Source: Sphingomonas sp. BGYR3
Lineage (GTDB): Bacteria > Pseudomonadota > Alphaproteobacteria > Sphingomonadales > Sphingomonadaceae
Assembly: GCF_025153455.1 (NCBI RefSeq)
Contig: NZ_JANZNT010000001.1
Location: 930,001-994,000 of the forward strand
Direction of reading: 5' to 3'
DNA length: 64,000 nt
The notes under the pieces are model-generated. The model made no database searches. It had not been told where the DNA came from and was given only the letters and a program-made list of their open reading frames with translations. A program made the position numbers and the translations under genes. Numbering within the stretch: the first letter of the stretch is position 1; each line of letters starts with the position of its first letter. This document shows, one piece after another, positions 8,601-16,854 of this stretch.

Positions 8601-10333
8601 TTCGAGGCAATGATACGCAGCGCGAGCGCAGCGTCACCGCTGTCCAGTCCGATCAAACGATGAAGCAGATCGATGATCGGTTGCGCAATCGCCTGCGACC
8701 GTGGCCCTGTGAGCCCCGCAGCGCGCATGGGCAGATCGAGCGCGTCCCGTAACATTGTCGCTGCTTGGCACGTGCTCTCGAGTTCCGGCTTCAGCCTCGA
8801 CAACGCGACTGGCTGGAAATCGAGCCTGCCCACACCGGCAAATGGATGTTGTTCGACCGGCCCCGCTTTTTCGACCAGCGCAGCATAATGACTGATCTTG
8901 TCGCAAGCGGCAGCCTCGTCGGCGCGGCTCACGGCCGTGGTCGCAGATGCGTCCAGTGTCGGCATGGGCGCTCCAATACCTATATAGCGCGCCTGTCGTC
9001 CAAGGACGCTATAGGGCGTTTCTCCGCTGTCACCGATCGGCATGTGCAGCGCGTCCGCCAACGCATTCAAGCGGTCACGCACACCTCGTAACTCGCCTGG
9101 AGGCGGTGGAACCGCGGGGACGGCCTGACCTGCGGCAAGTGTCCGCGCCAGTTCGCCCAGCACGGCCTTCTTGTTGGCAGTCTTGGAGTGCAGCTCAAGG
9201 ATCAGATCACGAAGCCCCACCTTCACCAGTCGGTCATGCACCACCGACAGTGCTGCCATCTTTTCCGCGACAAACAGGACGGTTTTGCCCTCCCTCACTG
9301 CGGCCGCGATGATGTTGGTAATCGTCTGGCTTTTTCCAGTTCCCGGTGGGCCCTGCACGACCAAATTGCGCCCGACCCGCACTTCCTCGATGACTTTGGC
9401 CTGGCTGGCATCGGCATCGACGACGTGAAACAGATTTTCGGGCGGCAGCAGATCATCAAGACGATCATTGCCGCCGAACAGCGGCGCCTCATGCGCAAAT
9501 CCTTCGAAGAGCAGGCCGCGCGTCAGTTCATGCGCTTGGAGTGCGTCTTCGGGCCAAGCTTCAAGTGCCAGGTCGCGATACATCAAAAGCTTGGAAAACG
9601 AGAAAAAGCCGAGCTGCATGGCATCTCGGTCAATGCTCCACTTGGGCCGTTCCGCGATGATCGCTTCGACAGCGTCATGATAAACGCTTGGCCGCCAGCC
9701 ATCCACATCGTCATCAATTTCCGGCAGAACAATCCCGAAATCCTCCTGCCATCGCTGCTGCAGCGGCAGATTGGTCATCAGATCATCGTCGCGAAGTTTC
9801 AGATCATAGGTTGAAGTGCGCTGGTTACGGACGAGCTGGACTGGCAGCAGCACGAGTGGCGCTTCACGCGGCACGTCGGAATTCTTGTCCTCGAACCATT
9901 TCACGAAGCCGAGCGCGAGATAGAGGATGTTGACGCCCTGCTCTTCCTCCGCAGTCTGGGCTTCCCGCGCGATCTTCAGCAGCCGCTTCGCGAGTGCATC
10001 CGGCCCGAGCCGTGTTTCGAGCTGGTTGTCGCTGAAACGGTCCTCGCCAACGGTCTCTTCAACATGCTCTTCGGCTAACGTGATCTCCCCGGCCTCGGCC
10101 TTTTCATGCCCCAGGCCGAGAAATCGCATCGCGCGGCCAGAAGACAGGATAGCGTGGACGTCGTCTGACCGTTCGTTGACGATGTTGATGACGTTGCCGC
10201 GAGCATTGGCGCGATTGACATGGACCAGCCGGTTGCGCGTCCCAGTCTCGACCAACCGCTTGCGCGTCTCGTCAAACAGCTTCTGAATGGAGCGGGACTG
10301 CTGCCCTGGCGTTGCGCGATGCTGATTTGTCAT
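5633..10333 (-). CDS. DUF4011 / SF1 helicase / nuclease / DUF3320 protein, candidate defence effector
   Basis: This 1566-residue protein combines a DUF4011 N-terminus (to about residue 250), a superfamily 1 helicase and a C-terminal nuclease. The helicase shows Walker A GPPGTGKS at 328-335, a Walker B VIDEASQV near 945 followed by VVVGDEKQLPPSSFF, and a late motif with NVQGDERDVILVSVGYG. Around 1285-1350 is a Vsr-like REase_MTES_1575 type domain (IDIGVRHP, then AIECDGATYHS and LGWRFHRIWSTDWF). A DUF3320-like region follows near 1450-1500. Proteins of this build occur in defence islands and resemble helicase-nuclease effectors such as those grouped under Mokosh or Hhe; I do not assign it to either. 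It follows the UvrD-like gene by 98 bp, so it may have its own promoter. It is complete, with no frameshift. Confidence 0.85.
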   Translation of the reverse strand: MTNQHRATPGQQSRSIQKLFDETRKRLVETGTRNRLVHVNRANARGNVINIVNERSDDVHAILSSGRAMRFLGLGHEKAEAGEITLAEEHVEETVGEDRFSDNQLETRLGPDALAKRLLKIAREAQTAEEEQGVNILYLALGFVKWFEDKNSDVPREAPLVLLPVQLVRNQRTSTYDLKLRDDDLMTNLPLQQRWQEDFGIVLPEIDDDVDGWRPSVYHDAVEAIIAERPKWSIDRDAMQLGFFSFSKLLMYRDLALEAWPEDALQAHELTRGLLFEGFAHEAPLFGGNDRLDDLLPPENLFHVVDADASQAKVIEEVRVGRNLVVQGPPGTGKSQTITNIIAAAVREGKTVLFVAEKMAALSVVHDRLVKVGLRDLILELHSKTANKKAVLGELARTLAAGQAVPAVPPPPGELRGVRDRLNALADALHMPIGDSGETPYSVLGRQARYIGIGAPMPTLDASATTAVSRADEAAACDKISHYAALVEKAGPVEQHPFAGVGRLDFQPVALSRLKPELESTCQAATMLRDALDLPMRAAGLTGPRSQAIAQPIIDLLHRLIGLDSGDAALALRIIASNDLARLLGAMEVAARWQAAQAEATNWFVDAAFGQDVVPLRAPVVAATSSFFARWGGAYRAASRALAGLLRDALPKAPVERLALIDQLGDVQAMRRTWRDDEAFMTECLGDFWRGERTDFARASKVARWASNALTTPLPVSPDRLVAMGCDPASVTSLSDITAAARAARDAIAVMTVKLDMDPRRFGPGPEDGDLAVVADIFATMAGTIDRYGEWAALSKAREQLGALGLSALATRIADGELDASGATIELKFARAEKLWEAALSSNPALQEIARLDRHTLVDEFSKLERMRLKENVTTILAGHLSQLPQGAQGEMKIVRGEIGKRRSHMALRRLFLSASRAIQRIKPVLLMSPISVAQYLTPGKVEFDLLVIDEASQVRPEDALGAIARARQIVVVGDEKQLPPSSFFDRLLADGGDSDGDLDGDEDGIAEELLGGAASLGESESILTLCEARGLPARMLQWHYRSRDPSLMRVSNAEFYKSELVLPPSPLEKDPAYGLIFTKVDGAYDKGGRRDNRREGEAIIRRVAEHARSTPNLSLGIVTFSHAQKNTINELLELARRSDSALDAFLREGRAEDLFVKNIENVQGDERDVILVSVGYGPTEPGGRMIGASFGPVNGDGGERRLNVLFTRARLRCEVFASFDPGDLDVSRAARDGPRILKRFLDYAKSGAIDQPTITGEVPDSPFEEDVAEVVRSLGYLADPQVGSAGFKIDIGVRHPEKPGNYLLAIECDGATYHSALWARERDRLRQDVLEHLGWRFHRIWSTDWFYNRRAQIERLGEALEAARSASGAPAEIHGANLEKAQPVVADGNEPVFELPEAIVREMPAYVRARPWAASTLEPHEAPMTVLIPLVIEIVGVEGPVHIDEVARRIAAAFGKRKAGKRVLAATRDALMAAKRQLPELRTDEEFWFTSEQAAEPPVRDRSAEDPATCKADVLPMLEIRAALRLARDDNPGGSSEDLVRAAARLMGFRRVGADLQARFTAGLD

Positions 10334-10431
10334 ACGTCAGTCGCTTCAAATAAGAAATTCAGGCCCCTGCTAATCGTCATCTTGCTTAACCCACCCCCAA
10401 TACCGACTGAACTATGCCAAACCCCGACAAT

Positions 10432-12501
10432 TCACTTCAAATCGTCCAGAAACTCAGACCCAGGCGCCACGCCTGCCAGCATTAGCCGGTCGCGTGCGCG
10501 GGTTGCGGCAACGTAGAGCAGGTGCCGTTCGGTATCCTGCACCGCCTCGAGGTCAGCGATGTCCCCCACACCCGCCAACCGATCGGCGTCGGGCAACACA
10601 TCCTCATCCAGCGCCATCACTGCAACACCGCGAAACTCGAGGCCCTTGGCGTCGTGCATGGTTAGCACCGGCAAATCGGCGCAAGCTGCCTTTGCCGCAG
10701 CGCGACCGCGCTCGAGTTGCGCCGTCCCCCTCACCAGCACGGCCAGCTCTTTCGATGCGAAACCTTCCGCCAGTGCCGCGCTGAGCCATGCCGAGACGGT
10801 ATCGCACTCGGAGGTCTCGTCCTTCACGAGTGCGAGGACCGGTTCAGGCCCGTCAAACACGGATACAGTGCCGGTGCGCGCTTCAATCAAGCCGTCCTGA
10901 TCAGTGATCTCGCGCCCCAGCAGCCGATCAGCGATCGACCTGATCTGGTGGGAAGTGCGGTAACAGACCTTGAGCACAGTGGCGCGGCCGCGCACATCGA
11001 TGCCAAGCTTCGCCCAAGAAAATGGTAGCCGAAAGATGCGCTGCCCCAGATCGCCGGTAAAGAACAGCGCATTGGGCCCACCCGCGCGCCCGAACGCCGC
11101 CAGAAACCGCGCCTGCGCGACCGACAGGTCCTGTGCCTCATCGACCACGACATGGGTAAAGCCGATACCTTTCCCCGCCGCGACCCACTGTCCCAGCCGC
11201 GCATAGACGTCTGCCCAAGTCGTCAACCCGCGCGCCGCCAGCCGATCGCGCACAAAGGCAAAGACCTGCCACGCACTCTCGCGCTGCTTCGGCCCCAACC
11301 GCGTTTTGCGCCCCAGTCGTGGCACAGCGGTGTAGCTCTCCACGTCAGTGATGCCCCAGGCGTCGATCACCTCGTCCCATTCCTCAAACAGGAATGCCGC
11401 GTCGTGCCCGGCGCCGCGCCCTTCCTTCATCGCCGCCTCGATTGCTGTCCGCACCTGCGACGCTGTGGCGAGGCTGGGTTGGCCGAAGGCGGCGGCATAA
11501 AGATCATAAGCCGCCTGATCGAGCGCACGGACGGTCAGGCGCTCGCGCCGCTCCGGCAGTGCTTCGGTCATCAGCGTCGCCTTGTCGGCCAGCGCCGTCG
11601 CCAGCGGTTTGGAGAAGGTGGTAAGCAACACACGCGCCCCCTCCGCCCCCGCCAGATGCACCGCGCGATGCAGTGCAACGATCGTCTTGCCCGTCCCGGC
11701 GGATCCCGACACGCGCACCGGTCCCTGCCAGTCGCGCGTCACCGGCCCACGCTGCGCCGGATGGAGGAACACCGCCCATTGTGCGAAGGGCGCGTCGAGC
11801 GCGGCCTTGAGCTCCTCGACCCCCGCCACCGCGCGGAACCGCCGCTGGGCATCGGGGTGTGCGAACGGATCGGCGCCGGCCACCGCAGTGGCGGCGACAT
11901 GATCCTCGATCCGCCCGCCAGTCGCGACATCAAGCAGAGCCTCCGCGGCTTCGTCGGGCAACAGCTCGAACAGTTCCTCGACACTCGTCTGGTCGGCAGC
12001 GCGCACGGCGTCGAGCCAGTCACGCGGCACCCCGACATCGAGCAACTGGTCGTCGGACAAGCTGGCAAAGGGGCGGGCCGAAAGCGTCGCGTGGTCCTCA
12101 TGGGCGTGCGCAACCGCATCTGCCCCGGACACCGCACCGATGGTCTGCACCGCCGGGAGAATTGCTGCGTCTTGCTCACGCTCGGCGACTACCACGAACT
12201 GCATCGCCCCGGTCCGCTCATGCGGCACAAGCCGCCGCCGCTCCGCCCACCGATAGGCAGCGTCGTGGTGATCGACATAAGCGAGGAGCGTGTGCTCGCC
12301 ATCCTTGTGCAGCACGAGGCGCAGGTCCTGAGTGACCCGCGCGGTCCAGAAGCCCGGTGCGGCCTCCACCCGGTGCAGTCGCAAGCCATTACCCGCCTCG
12401 TCCTGCGCCAGATCGAAGGCGGTGATCTTCACCTGCTTCTGTTCAGCGGCGGTGAGGCGAGTGAGCGCCTTAGTAAAGGTCGAGGCGTAGAGGAGAGTCA
12501 C
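10432..12501 (-). CDS. UvrD-like superfamily 1 helicase with RelE-like N-terminal domain
   Basis: This 689-residue protein has the helicase core of UvrD/Rep enzymes: Walker A GSAGTGKT at 266-273, Walker B VVVDEAQD near 450, LGQRIFRLPFSW after it, and a C-terminal motif LLYVAATRARDRLMLAGV. The first 90 residues look like a RelE/ParE-type fold (FTKALTRLTAAEQKQV, DLRLVLHKDGEHTLLAYVDHHDAAYRWAERR), an arrangement I recall from other helicases of this group. The gene starts with a GTG whose last two bases are the TG of the upstream TGA (GTGA overlap), so its translation is coupled to the small basic protein. It is the last member of the five-gene overlapping block. It probably unwinds or translocates on DNA during restriction, which is inference. 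Confidence 0.85.
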   Translation of the reverse strand: MTLLYASTFTKALTRLTAAEQKQVKITAFDLAQDEAGNGLRLHRVEAAPGFWTARVTQDLRLVLHKDGEHTLLAYVDHHDAAYRWAERRRLVPHERTGAMQFVVVAEREQDAAILPAVQTIGAVSGADAVAHAHEDHATLSARPFASLSDDQLLDVGVPRDWLDAVRAADQTSVEELFELLPDEAAEALLDVATGGRIEDHVAATAVAGADPFAHPDAQRRFRAVAGVEELKAALDAPFAQWAVFLHPAQRGPVTRDWQGPVRVSGSAGTGKTIVALHRAVHLAGAEGARVLLTTFSKPLATALADKATLMTEALPERRERLTVRALDQAAYDLYAAAFGQPSLATASQVRTAIEAAMKEGRGAGHDAAFLFEEWDEVIDAWGITDVESYTAVPRLGRKTRLGPKQRESAWQVFAFVRDRLAARGLTTWADVYARLGQWVAAGKGIGFTHVVVDEAQDLSVAQARFLAAFGRAGGPNALFFTGDLGQRIFRLPFSWAKLGIDVRGRATVLKVCYRTSHQIRSIADRLLGREITDQDGLIEARTGTVSVFDGPEPVLALVKDETSECDTVSAWLSAALAEGFASKELAVLVRGTAQLERGRAAAKAACADLPVLTMHDAKGLEFRGVAVMALDEDVLPDADRLAGVGDIADLEAVQDTERHLLYVAATRARDRLMLAGVAPGSEFLDDLK

Positions 12502-13025
12502 GGCTGCACAGTTTGCACAACGGAACCGTTCCTAACATCCGTTTGATAAGCAACCTGCCTAATTGCCTCAGCCGCTCGCAATTGATCAAGCAAATCACTT
12601 ACTGCCTGGCGGGCTGCCAACAGTCTTTTTTCAACGCTTCTGACTTCGGCGGTTGCCATTGCCTGCCATTGATCACGCGTCATCCCGGCACGTTGGGCCT
12701 CAGCAGCACTTTTCGGAACAGTTATAGCAGCGGGATTTTTCTGCTTTTTCGATCTTTTTGCGACACCGGTCATATTTACGGGCGCGGATTGCTGAACCGT
12801 TTTTCGCAACCGCTTCTCCTCAGCATCTGCGGTAATACGCGCATCCGACATTTTTACAGGCTTGCGCTTGGCCCCCTTCGCCTTTGCGGGAGATTTCGAC
12901 GCCTTACCGGCGGCGTGAGCGGACGCCTCCTTGGTTGGGCCCGCCTTGGGTTTCGGCCCGGAGAACCAGCCGGCACTCCATGGACCAACGATTGTCGATC
13001 CGCCGCGATAGCCTCCCTTGCCCAT
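12498..13025 (-). CDS. Small lysine/alanine-rich protein of the restriction operon, function unknown
   Basis: This 175-residue protein has three visible parts: a glycine-rich N-terminus (MGKGGYRGGSTIVGPWSAG), a basic low-complexity linker (about residues 25-60, rich in Lys, Ala and Pro, like histone-H1 tails), and a C-terminal helical segment from about 115 (MTRDQWQAMATAEVRSVEKR onward) likely to form a coiled coil. The ATG at 13025 shares its A with the stop of the methyltransferase (TGATG), and its own stop overlaps the helicase start. A gene this tightly coupled on both sides is likely to make part of the same complex. Nucleic-acid binding is suggested only by composition. I do not recognise a family. 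Confidence 0.75.
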   Translation of the reverse strand: MGKGGYRGGSTIVGPWSAGWFSGPKPKAGPTKEASAHAAGKASKSPAKAKGAKRKPVKMSDARITADAEEKRLRKTVQQSAPVNMTGVAKRSKKQKNPAAITVPKSAAEAQRAGMTRDQWQAMATAEVRSVEKRLLAARQAVSDLLDQLRAAEAIRQVAYQTDVRNGSVVQTVQP

Positions 13026-15838
13026 CAAACCCCCACTACCTTCATCACCTCATCCCCCAGGTGATTGATCACCTTCACCGCCACCTTGCCGCCCGCGGGG
13101 CGCGGGAACGGGCGTGAGCGGGTGCGTTTCAGCGACTCCCATGCCTCGGCATCGATTTCCGCCTTCAGCGTCGTTTTCAGCGCCTTGTAGGGGTCGTTGG
13201 CGCCGGGGAAGTATGCGTGGCGGACGAAGAAGCTTTCGTAGTTATAGTCCGTATCGACAAACCACACGGCGATGTCGTCGGCATCCGAGCTTTCGATCTG
13301 CCCGCCCTTATACATGTCGACCCCGGCGACCTCGATCGAGATCATCTTCGTGCCATCGGGGCCATCCCCCTCGTCATGCACCGCGATGTCGGGTTCGCCG
13401 AAGACGGTGAACAGGTTGCCGGCGCCGGTATTGGCCAGGTCCGGCATGTGCAGGTCGGGGTTGATCCGCGCCTGAAGCACGGTGAGCGCGCCCATGTTGG
13501 TGAACTCGCTGGCATGCGCGTCAAAGTTGAACGCGGCGGCGATCAGCAGGTCAAAGCCCGCCTCCATCGCCTCGCGCGCGGCGGCAGTCAGGTCGGCGCG
13601 GGCGACGGTGCCATATTCCGGCCCGACCAGAATGGCTGCGCGCCGTTCCGGGCTGTCGGCCAGCGTGTCGCCCTCCCCCTCGCTCGCCTGCCGCACCACG
13701 CCGGCGGCACAGACGAACTTGCCCGGCCAGGGCGAGATGCTGGAGAAAACGAGCTTGTCGGCTTTGTGCGCCTGCTGCACGCCCGATCGCTTGAGGTTGT
13801 CGAGCACCATCTGCGCAAAGTCGGCGGTTTCATTGACCGGCCCCGGCTGACGGCGCCCCTCGGCGGCCTCCAGCTCGTCGAACAGGCTGTCGTCGGTATC
13901 GACCACGGGAACACGGTGCGGCGAAAGGCTTTCGACCGTGAACGGCCCGGCGACGCGCACGCGGCTCTTGTCCTCATAGGGCTGGTCATAGAGATATTCG
14001 GTATCCGCCTTGGCCGCGATCGATGCGTCGATCTCGCGCTGGCGGGCGATGCGCGCCTCCCACCACTGACCATGCGCAGTCCGCGCGGCTTCGGGCCAGT
14101 CGCCCTTCGCCTCCCGCGGAATCTCCCATTCCTCCCACGCAGTCCCCAGCGCGGCGTTCAGCGCCTCCCGCAGCGGCTCCAGCCTGGTCTGATAGTTTTC
14201 CCAGATCGTGTCGATCTCGGCATTGTTGGCGATGGATTTGAGCGTGATGTGCGGCACGCGCTTGTAGACAAAGCCCTGGCGCAGCCGGCCATAGGTGGGC
14301 GTGTCGGCGGGGACTTGCCGCGTCACCTCGCCCTCCTTCACCTGCCCTTCCCGTGAGTCCGCGAGCAGATACCAGGGATAGCGAGCCCCCATGATCCGCG
14401 CGCGGGCGAGCGCCAGCGCGACGCGGCTGGTGTCGATCGTGATCCAGCGGCGGCCCCATTGCTCGGCTGCATAGGCAGTGGTGCCCGAACCGCAGGTTGG
14501 ATCAAGGACGAGATCACCAGGATCGGTCGCCATCAATATGCAGCGCTGAATAAGCTTAATCGACGTTTGAACGACGTATAGTTTATCCTCCAGTCGGCTA
14601 GATAGAATAACGTCCCGCCAGTAGTTATTCACTGGTTTAACAGGAAAGTCATCAAGGTATCGAACGAAACTTATTGTGGCACCGCCTTGATGTAAGCGAT
14701 CAGCCTTGGCAACTCTCGTCATTCCCGCGAATGTCGTTCCCCACCATCGCTCCTTTGGGCTGAAATTTTTCCCGCGGAACGAGAACTCATATTTTGCGCC
14801 TGGACCCGGCTTCGTCAGATTATCAACCCGATAAGATCGGCCATTCACTTCGATTTGACCAGTCCGCTCCTCCTGAGACATTCGCCGACGCTCGCCGGAG
14901 GTAAGTTGAACGTTGAAATATTCTGATGAGGATTCTGTCTCATCAAGTTTATCCACATAGATTGGACGAAATTTCACAAGGTCGACATGTTTAGCATAAT
15001 GAAGTATAAAATCATGGCCCGAGGCAAGGGCAGACGAGGCAGCTAGGCCCGAAGTCTTCGCTGCAGCGATTTGGCTAACAAAATTCTCATCCCCAAACAC
15101 CTCATCCATCAGCGCCCGCACGCGGTGCACATTTTCATCGCCAATCTGCACGAACACGGAGCCTGACTCGGTCAGTAGGTCGCGCGCGACGGTCAGCCGG
15201 TCGCGGAGATAGGTGAGGTAGCTGTGGATGCCGTCGGCCCAGGTGTCGCGGAACGCCTTTACCTGTTCGGGCTCGCGGCTGAAATGATCGGCCTTGCCGT
15301 CCTTCACGTCGCGGCTGGTGGTGCTCCACTGGAAATTGCTATTGAATTTGATGCCATAGGGCGGGTCGATATAGATGCACTGCACCTGCCCCTTCAGTCC
15401 CTCGCGCTCGGCGAGGCTCGCCATGACCTTCAGCCCATCGCCCAGGATCATGCGGTTCGACCAATGCTGGTCATGGGCATAGAATTCGGTGCGCTGATCC
15501 GGTTCGATCCCGTTGAAATCGGCGAACAGATCGGGCGCGGCCTCCGGTTCCGCCTTGCGCGTGGTGGCGCGCTTCAGATCCTCGACCAGCGCCTTGGGGT
15601 GGATCTTCTCCTGAATATACAGCGGCGGCGCCTCGACGATCAGGTCGGACCAATCGGCCACATCCTTGCCCCGCCACACCAGTTGCGGGTCCAGATCGGG
15701 ATTGCGCCGTTCGTATGCGGCACGGATCGGCGCCTTCACATCCGGCGGCACAAACGCCTCCAGCTCCGCCGTCGGCGCATTCCGCCGCGTCGCCTCATCA
15801 TGGGTGAGCGTGTCGACGGTAAGGGGCTTCTTGGCCAT
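13025..15838 (-). CDS. DNA adenine-type methyltransferase, type III Mod-like
   Basis: This 937-residue protein should methylate DNA to protect the host from the partner restriction subunit. It has the beta-class order of motifs: DPPY at 158-161 (motif IV), then a variable target-recognition region (about 250-435), then DPTCGSGT at 446-453 (motif I). The protein is longer than a usual type III Mod (about 650 residues), with an extra C-terminal domain from about 640 (including SISPWPGKF and FVRHAYFPGANDPYKALK) characteristic of this system. The ATG at 15838 overlaps the previous stop (TAATG), and an in-frame TTG further upstream is less likely. Bases 14530-15088, which encode the recognition region, are visibly AT-richer than the flanks: 21 of 60 G+C at 14941-15000 against 37 of 60 at 15241-15300. 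Confidence 0.92.
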   Translation of the reverse strand: MAKKPLTVDTLTHDEATRRNAPTAELEAFVPPDVKAPIRAAYERRNPDLDPQLVWRGKDVADWSDLIVEAPPLYIQEKIHPKALVEDLKRATTRKAEPEAAPDLFADFNGIEPDQRTEFYAHDQHWSNRMILGDGLKVMASLAEREGLKGQVQCIYIDPPYGIKFNSNFQWSTTSRDVKDGKADHFSREPEQVKAFRDTWADGIHSYLTYLRDRLTVARDLLTESGSVFVQIGDENVHRVRALMDEVFGDENFVSQIAAAKTSGLAASSALASGHDFILHYAKHVDLVKFRPIYVDKLDETESSSEYFNVQLTSGERRRMSQEERTGQIEVNGRSYRVDNLTKPGPGAKYEFSFRGKNFSPKERWWGTTFAGMTRVAKADRLHQGGATISFVRYLDDFPVKPVNNYWRDVILSSRLEDKLYVVQTSIKLIQRCILMATDPGDLVLDPTCGSGTTAYAAEQWGRRWITIDTSRVALALARARIMGARYPWYLLADSREGQVKEGEVTRQVPADTPTYGRLRQGFVYKRVPHITLKSIANNAEIDTIWENYQTRLEPLREALNAALGTAWEEWEIPREAKGDWPEAARTAHGQWWEARIARQREIDASIAAKADTEYLYDQPYEDKSRVRVAGPFTVESLSPHRVPVVDTDDSLFDELEAAEGRRQPGPVNETADFAQMVLDNLKRSGVQQAHKADKLVFSSISPWPGKFVCAAGVVRQASEGEGDTLADSPERRAAILVGPEYGTVARADLTAAAREAMEAGFDLLIAAAFNFDAHASEFTNMGALTVLQARINPDLHMPDLANTGAGNLFTVFGEPDIAVHDEGDGPDGTKMISIEVAGVDMYKGGQIESSDADDIAVWFVDTDYNYESFFVRHAYFPGANDPYKALKTTLKAEIDAEAWESLKRTRSRPFPRPAGGKVAVKVINHLGDEVMKVVGV

Positions 15839-16854
15839 TAGGCTGGGTCCTGTTGAATGACGCGGTAGCGAATATCGAGCGTATCGCAAAGTTGCGCGAG
15901 ATTGTCCGGCAACGTGCGTTGCGTGACCAGAACAGCGCCGGGCGTTCGGCCATACAGCGCCTCATAGACTGCACGATATTTGACACACTGAAAAACGCCC
16001 CGCCGAAAATCCGCGTCATTGGAAATTCGGGATTTGACTTCGATCACATGGTCGATGGTGTCGGTTCCCACGGCCACGTCCACGACGTCAGCGGACGGAA
16101 GGACGAATTCGGTTTCCGCCCAAAGCACCCGGCCACAGTCCGGGATCACTTGCTGGGGATTGTCCAGCACCCACAACCTCAGCGCCGCATGGGCAGCACC
16201 TTCTCCGCCGCCGCCCGGCACGGTTGGCGGCTCGACGGCGCCATCGGTATCAACCTGCGGGGGTGGTTGATGTTCGATAGCGGCTTCGTCGATGGGATTC
16301 AGGATTTGTGACAGCCGGGCTATCTCGCTTTCGATGCGCTGACGGATCAACTGAAATCCGGCTTCATTCCCGTCGAGCGATCCAAGCCAAGAATAGAAAG
16401 TGCTGTTGAGCGAGCGATCACCCTGGGTCAGATCAAGGACACGCTCGACTGGAGGCACGAAAAAGGCGCGGGCAGCCACGACACAATAAATTCCACCGTC
16501 ATTTGACGGGTGCCGGCGATGAACGCGGAAGCCGTCGCGCATATCGTAAACGAAACGGGCATCCTCATACCAGCCGATCAGCCGCTGCCCCCCGCGCTGC
16601 GCATCACGCGACACGAAGGCGATCGTCCAGCCATCCTCCGGGCCGTCACCGGGAAAGGGCGGCTGATCATGAATTGCCCCCGCCTTGCCCTGCTTTCCCT
16701 TAATGTAGCCGTAAAATTGCCCGTCATTTGGGTCCGGCGTAAAGTTGAACCGCTCACCCCCATCGCCATCGTTTTCGACGAGAAATCGCATGGCGCCGCC
16801 CATTTTACTGTCACTGGGGGACGCGAACCACCCAATCTTTGCCGCCATCAGCAT
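15838..16854 (-). CDS. Accessory protein with PD-(D/E)XK-like C-terminus
   Basis: This 338-residue protein lies between the restriction and modification genes. Near the C-terminus, Asp256 or Asp259 (SADVVDVAVG) followed by Glu272 and Lys274 (VIEVKSR) resembles the PD-(D/E)XK nuclease signature, and FQCVKYRAVYEAL follows as the usual helix. The N-terminal half is not recognised. I place the start at the ATG at 16854 because GGAAGG stands at suitable spacing before it; the ATG at 16848, inside the overlap with the upstream stop, is the alternative. It may be a second nuclease or a DNA-end sensor of the system. The assignment rests on motif spacing only. Confidence 0.72.
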   Translation of the reverse strand: MLMAAKIGWFASPSDSKMGGAMRFLVENDGDGGERFNFTPDPNDGQFYGYIKGKQGKAGAIHDQPPFPGDGPEDGWTIAFVSRDAQRGGQRLIGWYEDARFVYDMRDGFRVHRRHPSNDGGIYCVVAARAFFVPPVERVLDLTQGDRSLNSTFYSWLGSLDGNEAGFQLIRQRIESEIARLSQILNPIDEAAIEHQPPPQVDTDGAVEPPTVPGGGGEGAAHAALRLWVLDNPQQVIPDCGRVLWAETEFVLPSADVVDVAVGTDTIDHVIEVKSRISNDADFRRGVFQCVKYRAVYEALYGRTPGAVLVTQRTLPDNLAQLCDTLDIRYRVIQQDPA

